A stretch of 64,000 bases of DNA, from positions 18,060,684-18,124,683 of the forward strand of contig OZ038517.1 in NCBI GenBank assembly GCA_964036315.1, read 5' to 3'. Below the pieces are notes generated by a model, which was given only the letters and a program-made list of their open reading frames with translations, ran no database searches and was not told the origin of the DNA. Of the stretch, positions 1 to 9,969 are shown one piece after another. Both the position numbers and the translations under genes were made by a program. The stretch comes from Acanthosepion esculentum. Lineage: Eukaryota; Mollusca; Cephalopoda; Sepiida; Sepiidae. How positions within the stretch are numbered: the stretch's first letter is position 1; every line of letters starts with the position of its first letter.

Positions 1-2
1 CA

Positions 3-1025
3 TCTCAGATCAGCGGGCAGCGTGAGACCGAACAGCCGCAGAGAGGAGCTCTCGAGAAGTTGGTCTTCAGACATTCTAATGGGATGCAGGGATGGATCCC
101 TGTGGTGGTTAATAGAGAGCAGTTTTGTTTTAGAGGCGTTAAAGTTAACCAACCATTTCTTGCCCCAGTTCACAACCGATTGTAGGTCCTTTTCGAGTCG
201 AACTGCCAGGTTAACTTTGTCAGCATCACTAGATTTGTGTTTGAGGCAGGAGTAAATTGTGGTGTCGTCCGCATAGCTGCCGACTTGGGAATCTATGGCG
301 TCAGGAAGATCGTTTATGAATATGAGGAACAGAGTAGGGCCTAGGATGGAGCCTTGAGGAACACCTGCGTTAGTGGGATAGAAGCTGGAGATGAATCCAT
401 TGAGAACGACCTTCAATTCACGGTTTGACAGGGATGATTGTATTAGGTCAAACAATCGACCTGTAATACCATAACCCTGGAGCTTGCGAAGAAGGCCGGC
501 ATGCCAAACTCTATCAAAAGCTTTGGAGATGTCTAGGGCCACGGCACGAGCTTCACCGTTATTATGCATAGTTTGGTAGACAAATTCAGTGATGGCCGTA
601 AGCACATCGGCTGTAGATCGGGCAAAGCGGAAGCCATACTGCTTGTCTGAGAGCAGATCATGGGATATCAGGTGATTAATCACTTCGGTGTTGATAAGGG
701 CTTCGAAGACTTTGCCGAAGAGGGGTAGGAGACTGATAGGACGGTAATTAGAAGGGTCGGAAGGGTCACCAGAGTTCTTAAAGACAGGAACAATGGTTGA
801 GGACTTCCAGCAGTCAGGAAAACAAGACTCCTTGAGGCAGTAGTTGTATAATTTAGAGAGGGCAGGCGCCAGTTCAGGCGCGCATTTCTTCAGGACAATG
901 GCTGGTATCCCGTCACCACCAGTAGCCTTGTGGTGATCTAAGTTAGAGATCATGCCCAATACCAATGACGGGGATATGTGTAATCCGCTCAAACGGGCCT
1001 CAGTTCTGGGAGGGAAATCGGGCAT
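3..1025 (-). CDS. CR1/Jockey-like LINE reverse transcriptase, partial
   Basis: Reading the minus strand gives one open frame from an ATG at 1025 to the left edge, about 340 codons without a stop; the nearest upstream in-frame stop is at 1046-1044. It contains successive reverse-transcriptase blocks: HKATGGDGIPA near the start, NYRPISLLP, a GFRFARST block, ALDISKAFDRVWH, NAGVPQGSILGP, the catalytic SYADDT box (273-275 codes the Tyr) and WGKKWLVNFNASKTKLL. The order and wording are those of non-LTR retrotransposons of the CR1/Jockey group, which copy RNA into DNA at a nicked target. The N-terminal endonuclease is absent (5' truncation at about 1027) and the C-terminus lies outside the window. 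A matching C-terminus is found on the plus strand at 62217-62768. The intact frame suggests a fairly young copy. Confidence 0.9.
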   Translation of the reverse strand, partial: MPDFPPRTEARLSGLHISPSLVLGMISNLDHHKATGGDGIPAIVLKKCAPELAPALSKLYNYCLKESCFPDCWKSSTIVPVFKNSGDPSDPSNYRPISLLPLFGKVFEALINTEVINHLISHDLLSDKQYGFRFARSTADVLTAITEFVYQTMHNNGEARAVALDISKAFDRVWHAGLLRKLQGYGITGRLFDLIQSSLSNRELKVVLNGFISSFYPTNAGVPQGSILGPTLFLIFINDLPDAIDSQVGSYADDTTIYSCLKHKSSDADKVNLAVRLEKDLQSVVNWGKKWLVNFNASKTKLLSINHHRDPSLHPIRMSEDQLLESSSLRLFGLTLPADLR

Positions 1026-1027
1026 TG

Positions 1028-1062
1028 ATTTACCAATCGTACCTTAAATGTATATTTCTTTA
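1028..1062. repeat. Short repeat bordering the LINE 5' end
   Basis: This 35-bp stretch recurs almost exactly at 2421-2455. It abuts the truncated LINE here and the second copy of the 1.7-3.3 kb duplication there. It marks the LINE insertion point or belongs to an older element. Confidence 0.6.
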
Positions 1063-1104
1063 TGGTATAATGGAATATGCATACATCTGTGTCCCCCCTC
1101 ACTG

Positions 1105-1210
1105 GAATATGATTGGCTGATGTCCGTCTTAAATAGAGACTGATGAAGAGACCACGTCAGGATTGACGACGCCCATTGGACTACGCCATTGGCTATCCTA
1201 TTGGTCTACA
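1105..1210. promoter_or_regulatory. Cluster of four ATTGG (CCAAT) boxes
   Basis: ATTGG occurs at 1112-1116, 1175-1179, 1188-1192 and 1200-1204, a density far above expectation in AT-rich DNA. NF-Y binding is the standard reading. No coding region is recognisable next to it; the heat-shock-type promoter lies about 320 bp to the right. The rest of 1211-1520 shows nothing recognisable. Confidence 0.35.
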
Positions 1211-1520
1211 CCTATTGCCTAAGCATATTACCTGCGACTACGACGAGTACTAGTCGATTACAGCTACCGTGTACTACTTGGTTACAGTAGCCAAAACCAC
1301 TTAGCTACTTCGATCAAATATATCCCTTTTCAGGATATACCATGTACTTTTTTGTTTTTGTTACGAGGATGCATTTCTATAAAAAGAAAGTCGCAATAAG
1401 GTTAAAATTTATAGTAAGGGATTCTACTGAGTCCTCCCTGTTAATACAAAAAAGTTTTCCTTCATGAAGTAGTTGTAAAATAGAGAAATATGAAATAGAA
1501 CGTTTGGAAGATTTTAGATC

Positions 1521-1627
1521 ATTCCAGTATATTCGAGAAGAATCTAGATGATTCGAGAAACATCTAGAAATATGCAAATTAGGTGTTAACCCCTATAAAA
1601 TAGGTTTTTGGGTAAAGGGTTGTCAGT
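1521..1627 (+). promoter_or_regulatory. Heat-shock-type promoter: HSE array, octamer, TATA, Inr
   Basis: From 1531 to 1570 the sequence reads as eight contiguous five-base units alternating nTTCn and nGAAn (units ATTCG, AGAAG, AATCT, AGATG, ATTCG, AGAAA, CATCT, AGAAA; three are one base off). That is the phasing bound by heat-shock factor trimers. A perfect octamer ATGCAAAT follows at 1573-1580, a TATA box CTATAAAATAG at about 1592-1602, and an initiator TCAGTT at 1624-1629, roughly 31 bp after the TATA. All parts are on the plus strand in promoter order. No protein is recognisable downstream, so the promoter may be orphaned or belong to a mobile element. Confidence 0.55.
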
Positions 1628-1705
1628 TGGTGTAAAAGGAATTGCTGCCAGTATCAATTCCGGCTTTTGATTCGAGGATTATTATATCCAGCCGAAAGAA
1701 TTTTT

Positions 1706-2312
1706 ATTCATCTCATATGATGAATGTGACTTTTTAAGAAACTTTTGACAGCAACAACAATTTAGATTTCTGTTTTTGCGTTTGATGAAAGAAGATGATA
1801 TAGAATGACCACACAGATTTTCAAAATAAACACAAAAGAAATCTGTTTTAGTATATATAACATTTTCAGCTTTGAAACAGAATCTCACTTGGTAAAGGAA
1901 TCTATGACTTTTTCACAATGCTACTTTTATCTGTGCCGTTTGAAAAATATCCATTGCAATAGTCTAAGATAGTGTTTTTATAATTAATTTATCTTTGTAA
2001 ATTTTTACTATTATCTTAGCTGCTACATTTAGCGTATATATGGAGTAATTGTCCATTGTTATGTGTAATATGGCAAAATGCTCAACGGTAATGGCAATGT
2101 TCTCGCTAGACAATAAGAAAGGGAAGCCAGAGAAAAGGTAAAATAATACTAAACAAACAACATATATGGAAGTCAAACAAGTAACAGTAATAAGGCAAAA
2201 ATCGAACAAAGTAAGAATGGTGTTCATACACGGAAGGGATACAGTCATATGGCTATATCGTTCTGACTTCAAAACAAGAAAGAACAAAATTTAAGGGGGA
2301 TGAGACTGAGAA
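1706..2312. repeat. Tandem duplication, copy 1
   Basis: Nearly the whole segment recurs in the same order at about 2474-3330, minus an inserted LTR there. Shared blocks include the stretch around ATGATGAATGTGACTTTTTA and the one around GGGATACAGTCATATGG. There is no credible coding frame. It may be a segmental duplication or two copies of an unknown repeat. Confidence 0.8.
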
Positions 2313-2473
2313 GTGGTCTATCTTTATTGGTTATGATCTTGTATTTTAGTCTAAATAAGCCAATCTGTCTCTCAGATTCAAACAAACTGCATTGGATTAT
2401 TTTGCTTATCTTGCCACTTAATTTACCAGTCGCACCTTGAATGTATATTTCTTTAGCATGTGCTTTTTATTTT

Positions 2474-3330
2474 ATTCATCTCATATGATGAATGTGACTT
2501 TTTAAGAAACTTTTGACAGCGCCAACAATTTAGATTACTGTTTTGAGTTTGATGAAAGAAGATGATATATATAATATATAATGATATATAATGACCACAC
2601 AGATTTTCAAAATAAACACATAAGAAATCTGTTTTAGTATATATAACATTTTCAGCTTTGAACAGAATCTCACTTGGTAAAGGAATCTATGACTTTTTCA
2701 CAATGCTACTTTTATCTGTGCCGTTTGAAAAATATCCATTGCAATAGTCTAAGATAGTGTTTTTATAATTAATTTATCTTTGTAAATTTTTACTATTATC
2801 TTAGCTGTTACATGTCGCGTATATATGGAGTAATTGTCCATTGTTATGTGTAAATGGCAAAATGCTCAACGGAAATGACAAAGGTCTCGCTAGACAATAA
2901 GAAAAGGAAGAAAAAGAACCAGGCAAAATAATACTAAGCAAACAACATATATGTAATTAAAAAAAAACAATAATAAGGTGTTATGGGTCCTTACCTATAA
3001 CTACAGAATGAACTCTTCCTAACACTATGTATACTACGCCTCTCAAGAGAGAGGGACGAATCGAGTCGAGCCGATAGTGGTTCACTCCAAACCAGACTGA
3101 CAGTCATACTAACACGTTCCACATCTTGTTTTATTATTTCGTGTAATATATCTTCGTTATTTCTACTCTTGTGTTCGTGTTGTTCTTCCTTGGTCCTGAC
3201 CATAACATAAGGCAAAAAGGTTAAGAAAGTAAGAATGGTTTTCACACAAAAAAGGGATACAGTCATATGGTTATATCGTTCTGACTTCAAGACAAGAAAG
3301 AACAACAATAGGGGAGGATAAGACTGAGTG
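2474..3330. repeat. Tandem duplication, copy 2, interrupted by a solo LTR
   Basis: Same order of sequence as 1706-2312, about 90 percent identical by eye, with a 229-bp insertion at 2979-3207. A short AT duplication near 2567-2590 is also unique to this copy. Confidence 0.8.
2979..3207 (+). mobile_element. Solo LTR, family LTR-1, with 5-bp target duplication
   Basis: It begins TGTTATGG, ends CCATAACA, and is flanked by TAAGG at 2974-2978 and 3208-3212. The 1.7-kb duplicate lacks it, which gives an empty site in the same window. TG...CA ends plus a 5-bp duplication fit an LTR retrotransposon. A second copy at 33064-33618 on the other strand shares the terminal 70 bp, including a TATA-like stretch followed by ACGCCTC. 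There are no internal genes, so the unit is a solo LTR or a small derivative. Confidence 0.8.
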
Positions 3331-3735
3331 TTACTGTGGTTTCGATGTCAATGTCAATCTAGCTGTTACTTTGGTTTCGACGTCAATGTCAACCTTAGTG
3401 TTACTTTGGTTTCGATGTCAATGTTGACCTTACTGTTACTTTGGTTTCAATGTAAATGTGAACTTTAGTGTCACTTTGGTTTCGATGTCAATGTCAACAT
3501 CACTGTTACTTTGGTTTCGGTGTCAACGTCAATTTTAGTGTTACTTTGGTTTCGATGTCAATGTCAACCATAGTGTAACTTTGGTGTCGATGTCAATGTC
3601 AACCATAGTCTTACTTTGGTTTCGATGTCAATGTTAACCTTAGTGTTACTTTGTTTTCGATGTCAATGTCAACATCAGTGTTACTTTGCTTTCGATGTCA
3701 ACGTCAATTTTAGTGTTACTTTGGTTTCGATGAAT
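3331..3735. repeat. Minisatellite, 35-bp unit, about 12 copies
   Basis: Starts of the unit TTACTTTGGTTTCGATGTCA recur at 3331, 3366, 3401, 3436, 3471, 3506, 3541 and on to about 3716, exactly 35 bp apart. Units differ by a few substitutions. The period is not a multiple of three, so this is not a coding repeat. Confidence 0.95.
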
Positions 3736-4215
3736 ATGAGAAAATGAAAACAGTATTCGCGTGAGAGAACAATAAATCAACGGGAATGAGGATAACCATT
3801 GACATTACATTTACATTTTTGAGGATGAAACTTGATCGGAAATCAAGAAAATCCCACAAGTGAGAGGTGCAACTGTTAGCATATAACTTATGGTTACGTC
3901 TAGCCATCTAAACTGTAAACTGATGAGACCTTGCCGCAAATCTATTACTGCGTTTAAATTCAGAAAAATCTAGGTACCATAGCGGAAATTTCACCAGAAC
4001 AATTACCATGAAAACATTTACAGGAAAAGACACAGGGGATCTACGTTATGGCGGTGGGAAAGTGACTGAAGCCGAGATGCCAGGTCGGGGGCGATAACAT
4101 TACAGATTCTACTTTCTATTTTATCAAGAAACTCTACAGATATAGCAAGAGCCGCAGACCAGCAATATTCAAAGCAAGGACGAATGGTAGGCTTATAAGT
4201 TTGTAAGATAGACAA
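3716..4215 (-). pseudogene. Degraded LINE C-terminus (CR1/Jockey-like)
   Basis: Minus-strand frames read ILQTYKPTIRPCFEYC, then FLDKIESRICNVIAPDL and LSHRHNVDPLCLF (4215-4018), followed after frameshifts by TSHLWDFLDF and NVNVMSMVI (3907-3716). The same phrases occur in order in the better preserved copy at 62217-62768 (YKSTIRPCMEYC, RICNVIGPDLSSRLQSLSHR, TSRLWNSLP). It is the region after the reverse transcriptase that ends the second ORF of these LINEs. Frameshifted and non-functional. Confidence 0.8.
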
Positions 4216-4384
4216 ATATAGATAGAAAAAAATTGTTTACCACGACATAGTGAGCCAAGCAGCAGATTGAGTCAATATAATCGATTTTGGTTATATTGTT
4301 GTACGGTTATATTTTTACCTGATCGCACTGTCCTGTCTTTGAGAACACATTTGGTGTTTTTAGTCTTTACCAACTATGTCAAGT

Positions 4385-4485
4385 CACAAAGTACAATAGA
4401 ATCCCCCCCGGAATCCCTCATATCCGGAGTCCCTCATATCCAGAATCCCTCATATCCGGAATCCCTCATATCCGGATATGATTTT
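4385..4485. repeat. Short tandem repeats left of the Tigger-like remnant
   Basis: The block CCCTCATATCCGGA recurs four times. The same block recurs at 5250-5350 on the far side of the transposase remnant, in the same orientation. Terminal repeats of pogo/Tigger elements resemble this wording, but I cannot define clean inverted ends. Confidence 0.6.
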
Positions 4486-4586
4486 GATTTTGATATTTGA
4501 ACTATTTGGGTGATATGTAACTGATTTGAAATTTCTGTTTTTCATGAAATTTACTTTGGATAATTGCTTATGCTTATTTCACCCCA

Positions 4587-5027
4587 ATGGCTTGTATTGG
4601 TGCAAAAGATGATTGGAATAAGAGGAAAAGAACAACTTTGGAGTTATCACAAAAAGTGAAAATTTTAAAGAGACAAGATACTGGTGAAAGTTCATTGTAA
4701 CTAATGGCTGAGTTCAACATAGGAAAGTCAACATTGTATGATATAAAATCTTCCAAAGAAACTATTCTCCAGCGTTTACACTGTCACAATAAACAAGGAA
4801 ATAAAAAACATGATTGTGATGAAACCTGGACTGAAATTGAAAAAGCTATTGAAAAGGTTGTCAGTTTTATGGAAAGAAAGCCAGCATTCAGCTATGACGA
4901 TTGCAATAACGCAGGTAGAGTTAAAAAGTATCTTTTGTTTAAAGATTTTCAAGAACAAAAGCAAAACGAAATGCGGAAAAAGTTGAGAATGACATTAGAA
5001 GAGAAAGAATCATGCAACAGCGATTAA
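4587..5027 (+). pseudogene. pogo/Tigger-like (CENP-B type) transposase, internally deleted
   Basis: From the ATG at 4587 the frame reads a CENP-B-type N-terminal helix-turn-helix: KRKRTTLELSQKVKILKRQD, then GIGKSTLYDIK-like wording in the form FNIGKSTLYDIKSSKETIL. An in-frame TAA at 4698-4700 stands where a Gln codon (CAA) is likely. After the DNA-binding domain the frame jumps to a C-terminal-like stretch (GRVKKYLLFKDFQEQKQNEM) and stops at 5025-5027. The DDE catalytic core, usually 250 or more residues, is missing, giving 146 codons where 450 or more are normal. It looks like a decayed internally deleted copy; a jerky-type relative is an alternative. Confidence 0.75.
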
Positions 5028-5249
5028 AAAATCCTCGTTACATTATTTGTTCTGCATACGTGGCAGACTTAATTTAATGAATTTTCATTAACATTACATA
5101 ATTTATTTCTTTTTCCTTAAAATCAATTCCGTTATATTTCACTCGCCATTAGCTTATTTTGTTTACTATAAAACATTGAAAAGAAATGTTAAACCTGATT
5201 TCAGTTCTTTTATTTTAATCTAAATATAACCTCATATCCTAACTTTATA

Positions 5250-5350
5250 ACCAATTCCTCGTATCCGGAATCCCTCATATCCGGACTTTGTAACCAATTC
5301 CTCATATCCGGAATCCCTCATATCCGGACTTTGTAACCAATTCCTCATAC
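5250..5350. repeat. Short tandem repeats right of the Tigger-like remnant
   Basis: Two to three units of about 48 bp containing CCGGAATCCCTCATATCCGG and a TTTGTAACCAATTCCTC linker. They match the block at 4385-4485. The stretch 5028-5250 between has no recognisable feature. Confidence 0.6.
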
Positions 5351-5514
5351 CCCGAAGGCCTTCTTAATCCGTTTGTTTATAACTAGTTCGGTGTGATAAT
5401 CATATACTTTTTGAATATATGGTGCCTTCTAATATTGACATATGTCCATATCTTATGTCGATTTTTGTATTCTTTAAGCTAAAGAATTGTAAAACTAGAC
5501 ATTATTATTATTTG

Positions 5515-5860
5515 TCTATATCTCTGAGATGAGGTATTATGATTACTTGCATTATTTACATCATTCGGACTGTTATGCACAAGGACTCATAGCCCAGTGG
5601 ATAAAGACGTTGGCTAGATCCCGTGACTAGACCCAAAGAGTTGCAGTGGTGAACCAACATTTTGGAGAGTTGAATTAAAGGGAAATAACTCAGACACCCG
5701 GAAGAGGCATGACACGTGGAACTAGAACAACCTTCCCAGGTGGACAAAATAAAGGGTTCCTTTTGAAATTCCAATCACCTGAAGTAGGCTGGATCATACA
5801 ACACCCGAAATATAGCAATGATGATGAGAATAGTCCAAATAATGTAAATAATGTAAGTAA
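5515..5860 (+). mobile_element. SINE family A, copy 1 (tRNA-derived)
   Basis: The head AGCCCAGTGGATAAAGACGT resembles a tRNA A box; the body is shared with 34185-34474, 38597-38935 (minus) and 56330-56642. The tail ends AGTCCAAATAATGTAAATAA. Before the head, 5522-5575 reads as an inverted piece of the same tail, so two copies may have joined head to tail. Confidence 0.75.
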
Positions 5861-6039
5861 TTATTATTATTAGATTTCGATTTCTGCTATGGTCACACTA
5901 CTTATCAAGTTAGTAGGAAGGCCTAAGGTAGGTAGTGGTGTGTTATGGCTACATTTCATGATTTGCTTTTCTTACTCCGTTCATATCACTAGCGTTACAT
6001 GAACAAAGGTCTTCTTAGTGTGTGGGCTCTACTTATCAA

Positions 6040-6514
6040 ACGGCCTGGGTAAGATGATGAATTACATCCGCGTCCTGGGTATGACGATAAACTACATCCA
6101 ACAGCAAGGCCTCTGATCAGAAGGTTTTGAGGAGCGTGGAACCACCTCTTAATTGTTGGTTTCCCAGGTCCACCCTGACCCGGGGTGGTAGCACCTGTTA
6201 GGGTCCCAGGTATGGGCAAAAACATTATGAAAGTGTGTAAATAAGTTTTAATACCAGAAATACTTTGTAAAATATTATTACCGGCAATAAATTTTTGAAG
6301 AAAAAGATATTACCTGCAATACGTATTTTGAAAAGCAAATATTACCAGCAATACATCATTGAAAAAATTATTACCAGCAATACATTTTTGAAGGAAAAAA
6401 TATTACCAGAAATAGGTTTTTGACAAAACAAAATATTACCAGGAAAAGCAATTGTCGGCATTAATACCCCGTTGAGGTTGATATGCCGCAAAACACAACA
6501 AACCAAACCAAACC
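6040..6514 (-). mobile_element. Retroposon family D, copy 1, with 12-bp target duplication
   Basis: TCTACTTATCAA stands at 6028-6039 and again at 6515-6526, directly flanking the element. On the minus strand it starts TTTGGTTTGGTTTG, passes a conserved TTGATGCCG-like block (GCATATCAACCTC then TTAATGCCG), a run of degenerate ATTGCTGGTAATATTTT units, a GC-rich block (GGGACCCTAACAGGTGCTAC), and ends with 30-bp units containing GTAGTTTATCGTCATACCCA. No ORF. Duplications of variable length (12 here, 9 at 35545) indicate LINE-driven retroposition, that is, a SINE-like element. Confidence 0.8.
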
Positions 6515-6559
6515 TCTACTTATCAAGACAATTTTCTGTATTTCTCTTAAGCTGGTATT

Positions 6560-6900
6560 TTTTCAATGTGTTGTTGTGTTCCTTTTTTTATCATTCCAAG
6601 CGCACCTACTATGACTGGTGCTATTCTTGTTTTCAATTTCCACATTTTTTTCTATTTCTTAAATTCCTTGGTTGCTATGTTACAGCCCGCTGGGCAAACC
6701 GTATCAATTAATTGGCAAGTTGTTTTTTTTCGTTTTTTGACAATTATGTCCGGCCTATTTGTTTCAATTTTCCTGTCTGTAAAGATTGTGTCATAGCATA
6801 GAATTGTCGTGTCTTCTGTTTCTGTACCCGACGATTGGTGATGTTCATACTAGTTTTTATGAACATCTTTCCGAAGCTTTTTGCACATTGTCCAGTGTAA
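6560..6900 (-). pseudogene. RLE-type LINE C-terminal fragment (family 3)
   Basis: The minus strand reads FTDRKIETNRPDIIVKKRKK, then TCQLIDTVCPAGCNIATKEF and, after a break, APVIVGALGMIKKGT. The RPD(x)nLID arrangement is the PD-(D/E)xK restriction-like endonuclease signature at the C-terminus of R2/R4/NeSL-type LINEs. Frameshifts and stops make it a relic. It lies just upstream of the (ATT)n array of copy 1. Confidence 0.65.
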
Positions 6901-6952
6901 GTATTGTCCCAAGTGACGATTTTTATATTAAGTTTTGATGATTTTTATATTC

Positions 6953-6953
<1 letters not shown>

Positions 6954-7025
<72 letters not shown>

Positions 7026-7026
7026 T
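6954..7026. repeat. (ATT)n microsatellite, tail of RLE LINE copy 1
   Basis: About 24 ATT units, directly followed by the LINE 3' untranslated region. On the LINE sense strand this is an (AAT)n tail. Confidence 0.95.
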
Positions 7027-7975
7027 ATTTTATTTGCTTTGATATCTGCCGTTTACACATTTCTTTCCGGGTCCCGCCCATGGACCTAAGGTTAGAAATG
7101 GCATCATGACACTTTCCACTGACAAAAAAAAAAAAAAAATTACATAGAGGACTTCGTAAAGTGTGGGCTGTACTTGTCAGAATAATTTTTTGTATCCCTT
7201 TGAGGCATGGACTTCCAGGAATCCCTTCAATTAGTCTATTGGAATCTTTTCCAACCAATCCTAAGGCTCCAACTACAACAGGGATTGTTGATGTTCCCAT
7301 GTACCACATTTTTGAGATTTCTATTTTAAGGTCCTTGTATTTTGACAGCTTTTCGAATATCTTCAAAGATTCATTGCAGTCTGCAGGGACTGCTATATCA
7401 ATAAGGAGGCATTTTTTTGTTTGTTTGTAGTCTTTAATAACAATGTCTGGGCGGTTGGCTTTGATTGTTCTGTCAGTGTGTATTGTGTAGTCCCATAGAA
7501 TTGTAACAGGTCCTATCCCCGTAACCGGGTCTGGGTGGTGTTCATACCAGTTTCTTTCAGTTTCCTTCAGTTGCATATTTTCCAGTACAGTTATTGGCCC
7601 ACTCTGTCATGCCGGTTTTTATATTCAGTGGGTGCCAATACCACGCAACCTGATATAAGATGATCAATTGTTTCTGGATATTTATCACAGAATCTGCATT
7701 TAGGGCTAACACAATATTTTAGTATATGTGCTTGGTAATTCCTAGTTAACAATCATTGGTTCTGTGCAGCATGAATAAAACCTTAATTTTCAGCTTTCAT
7801 CCCTGCACTACGTAGCCACTGGTGGGTACGGGTTTTGTCTACGTCAGTTTGTTTGGTACGGGCAGAGTATTGGCCATGAAGCGGTTTATCTTGCCATTGT
7901 TTCTGTATCTGGTCGGTTGCATTTGCCTTTGCTTTCTTTTTTAAGTATTTTGTAGCTTCAGCCGGTTTACAGTGA
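7027..7975 (-). pseudogene. RLE-type LINE 3' part, family 1 copy 1
   Basis: On the minus strand, 7975-7783 encodes KPLHGQYSARTKQTDVDKTR and THQWLRSAGMKAEN; 7760-7580 covers the zinc-knuckle region; 7576-7140 encodes ILWDYTIHTDRTIKANRPDI, CLLIDIAVPAD, EKLSKYKDLKIEISKMW and PVVVGALGLVGKDS. RPD and LID are the catalytic residues of the restriction-like endonuclease that nicks the target in R2/R4 LINEs. The normal end LRRALSM-stop is frameshifted here. The 3' UTR (7027-7140) ends in (AAT)n; the 5' truncation abuts another (ATT)n at 7988. Confidence 0.8.
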
Positions 7976-7984
7976 TGTACTCTG

Positions 7985-7987
<3 letters not shown>

Positions 7988-8061
<74 letters not shown>

Positions 8062-8082
8062 CATTTATTATTATTATTATTC

Positions 8083-8157
<75 letters not shown>

Positions 8158-8158
8158 C

Positions 8159-8194
<36 letters not shown>

Positions 8195-8230
8195 CATTTA
8201 TTATTATTATTATCATCATTTATTATTATT
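7988..8230. repeat. (ATT)n microsatellite, compound
   Basis: About 240 bp of ATT units with single ATC or TTT interruptions, between LINE copy 1 and another LINE 3' UTR scrap. Confidence 0.95.
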
Positions 8231-8312
8231 TCCTTGGATTCCTGGTGAATAGAAATTTTATCCCGTGTCCCAACCAGAGACCTAAGGTCAAAAATGGCTT
8301 CATGCGTTCTTT
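8231..8312 (-). mobile_element. RLE LINE 3' UTR scrap
   Basis: Contains the family hallmark (GTGTCCCAACCAGAGACCTA, then a form of AAATGGCATCATG) seen after every (ATT)n array in this array. Only the last 80 bp of the element remain. Confidence 0.6.
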
Positions 8313-8760
8313 GCCTCATGCTTCAAACTTACATCACCCTCGATACTTTGGTATTATGCAATTTCCTTACCTCCATCACCCTTATAATAACTATCTAGCT
8401 TGTTGGCTATTGTGGCATGTGGCGGCTTCCTTACTTTTCTCTGTTCGGCAGTATCAGCAACGGAAGTAATCAGCAGCGAACAACCGGAAGTCCACGAAAT
8501 CATAAAAATGCTGACCGAGCCCAATTCGGCCTTTGTTTTTCCACTCTTTGTTTTCAGCGGCTGATATCTTCAAGACTCAGCTCAAAAAACAATCAGAAGA
8601 TACGTGGCCAGTCTTGGCAGCTTGACTTCCTCATAGGAACCAGCGGAGAAACCTCGCTTCGAGACATATGCTCGAAGGATTACTCACAGTCCTACTTACT
8701 GTAGAAGACCCGTACCAGTCGTAGCAGGTTGACAGATTTAGTTCTTCGGGGGAACAAGCA
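8313..8760. other. Unassigned stretch
   Basis: GC-richer than its surroundings, no long frame with family resemblance. It could be an old LTR or UTR, but I see no defining ends. Confidence 0.3.
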
Positions 8761-8761
8761 G

Positions 8762-8767
<6 letters not shown>

Positions 8768-8796
<29 letters not shown>
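8768..8796. repeat. (CT)n microsatellite
   Basis: About 14 CT units. Confidence 0.95.
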
Positions 8797-8798
<2 letters not shown>

Positions 8799-8959
8799 CG
8801 AAACATCTACTCCAGGAGAAGATCTTTGTTAACTGGGGAAACCCAATTCCTTTTCACGCCAAATACGACTATTTTGCACTCTATTTAAACCAGAAATAAA
8901 AGCTGTTGAACAGTTATTTCCAACTTTTATTTCCAGTTTTATTCATTCCACTCTCACTG

Positions 8960-8962
<3 letters not shown>

Positions 8963-9012
<50 letters not shown>
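8963..9012. repeat. (CA)n microsatellite
   Basis: About 25 CA units. A TATTTAAA and an AATAAA lie just before it (8883-8900) without an assignable gene. Confidence 0.95.
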
Positions 9013-9013
<1 letters not shown>

Positions 9014-9157
9014 TCTAGAAAATTCCTACACCCTAGGTGACATAATGGTTCAAAATGGTTACAGTGAAGTAACTGACAAGTCACCAAGATAATACTTGGA
9101 TGTTAACATCTCCACTCAGTTCAGATCAGAAACTATGTTTGGTATAGCATTCGGCCA

Positions 9158-9475
9158 TTTATTATTATTATTTTTATTTTCTTTGATATCTGGCGTTTAC
9201 ACATTTCTTTCCAGGTCCCGCCCAGGGACCTAAGGTTAGAAATGGTATCATGATACTTTCCACTGCAAAAAAAAAAAAATATTACATAGATAAAGCCCTT
9301 CGTAAAGTGTGTGCTGTACTTGTCAGAATATTTTTTTGTATCTCTTTGAGGCATGGACTTCCAGGGATCCCTTCCCTTAGTCTACTGGAATCTTTTCCAA
9401 CCAATCCTAAGGCTCCAACTACAACAGGGATTGTTGATGTTCCCATGTGCCACATTTTAGAGTTATTATTATTAT
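9158..9475 (-). pseudogene. RLE LINE family 1 copy 2, strongly 5'-truncated
   Basis: (ATT)n at 9158-9176, 3' UTR to 9282, then minus-strand coding for PVVVGALGLVGKDS and the normal terminus HTLRKALSM-like wording before TAA. The copy ends at 9460 exactly where another short (ATT)n starts. Confidence 0.75.
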
Positions 9476-9639
9476 TATTAATTTGTTTTTTGTTTGATAT
9501 AATTTATTGTCGGGTCAATGATTTAAAGACTGGAATGTTGAACATACTTTTTTATTTTAACCGTACGATTGGAAAATTCCATTGCTAATACTCTTCGTAA
9601 TATGTGTGCAGTAGTTGGGAAGGACTAACTTGGAGTGGT

Positions 9640-9840
9640 GGTTGCGGTGAGGGAGGAGATTTCATGAAGGCAAGGGTGAACAAAGATTTTATTGAGATGT
9701 TTGTCTGTTCCATTCTTAATCATAGCCATTTTTCCACCAATGACAAGAATAGTCTGTGATATTAAGGGCCATATCCTTCGGATTTCAAGGTCTTTAGATT
9801 CAATTAATTTCTTAAACTCTTTTACAGTTAGATTTCAATC
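9640..9840 (-). pseudogene. RLE LINE family 3 fragment
   Basis: Minus strand reads KEFKKLIESKDLEIRRIW, then ILVIGGKMAMIKNGTDKHLN. This matches the stretch after the restriction-like endonuclease in the other copies (KYKDLEIE...PVVVGALG). The catalytic residues are not included. Confidence 0.5.
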
Positions 9841-9907
9841 AGTACTACCATCATATCAATTAAACCGCCGATTTTCTTCTTATGATAATTGATAATTATA
9901 TCTACTT

Positions 9908-9938
9908 CATTCTTCTTCTTCTTCTTCTTCTTCTTCTT

Positions 9939-9969
<31 letters not shown>

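Noticed and set aside
1706..3330. LTR retrotransposon with two long direct repeats
   Set aside because: The repeats are adjacent, lack internal coding sequence and lack TG...CA ends; tandem duplication explains them better.
3331..3735. CRISPR-like array (35-bp period)
   Set aside because: Units are head-to-tail without unique spacers and the genome is eukaryotic.
8400..8960. LTR with TATTTAAA and AATAAA near 8883-8900
   Set aside because: No TG...CA ends, no target duplication and no second copy in the window.
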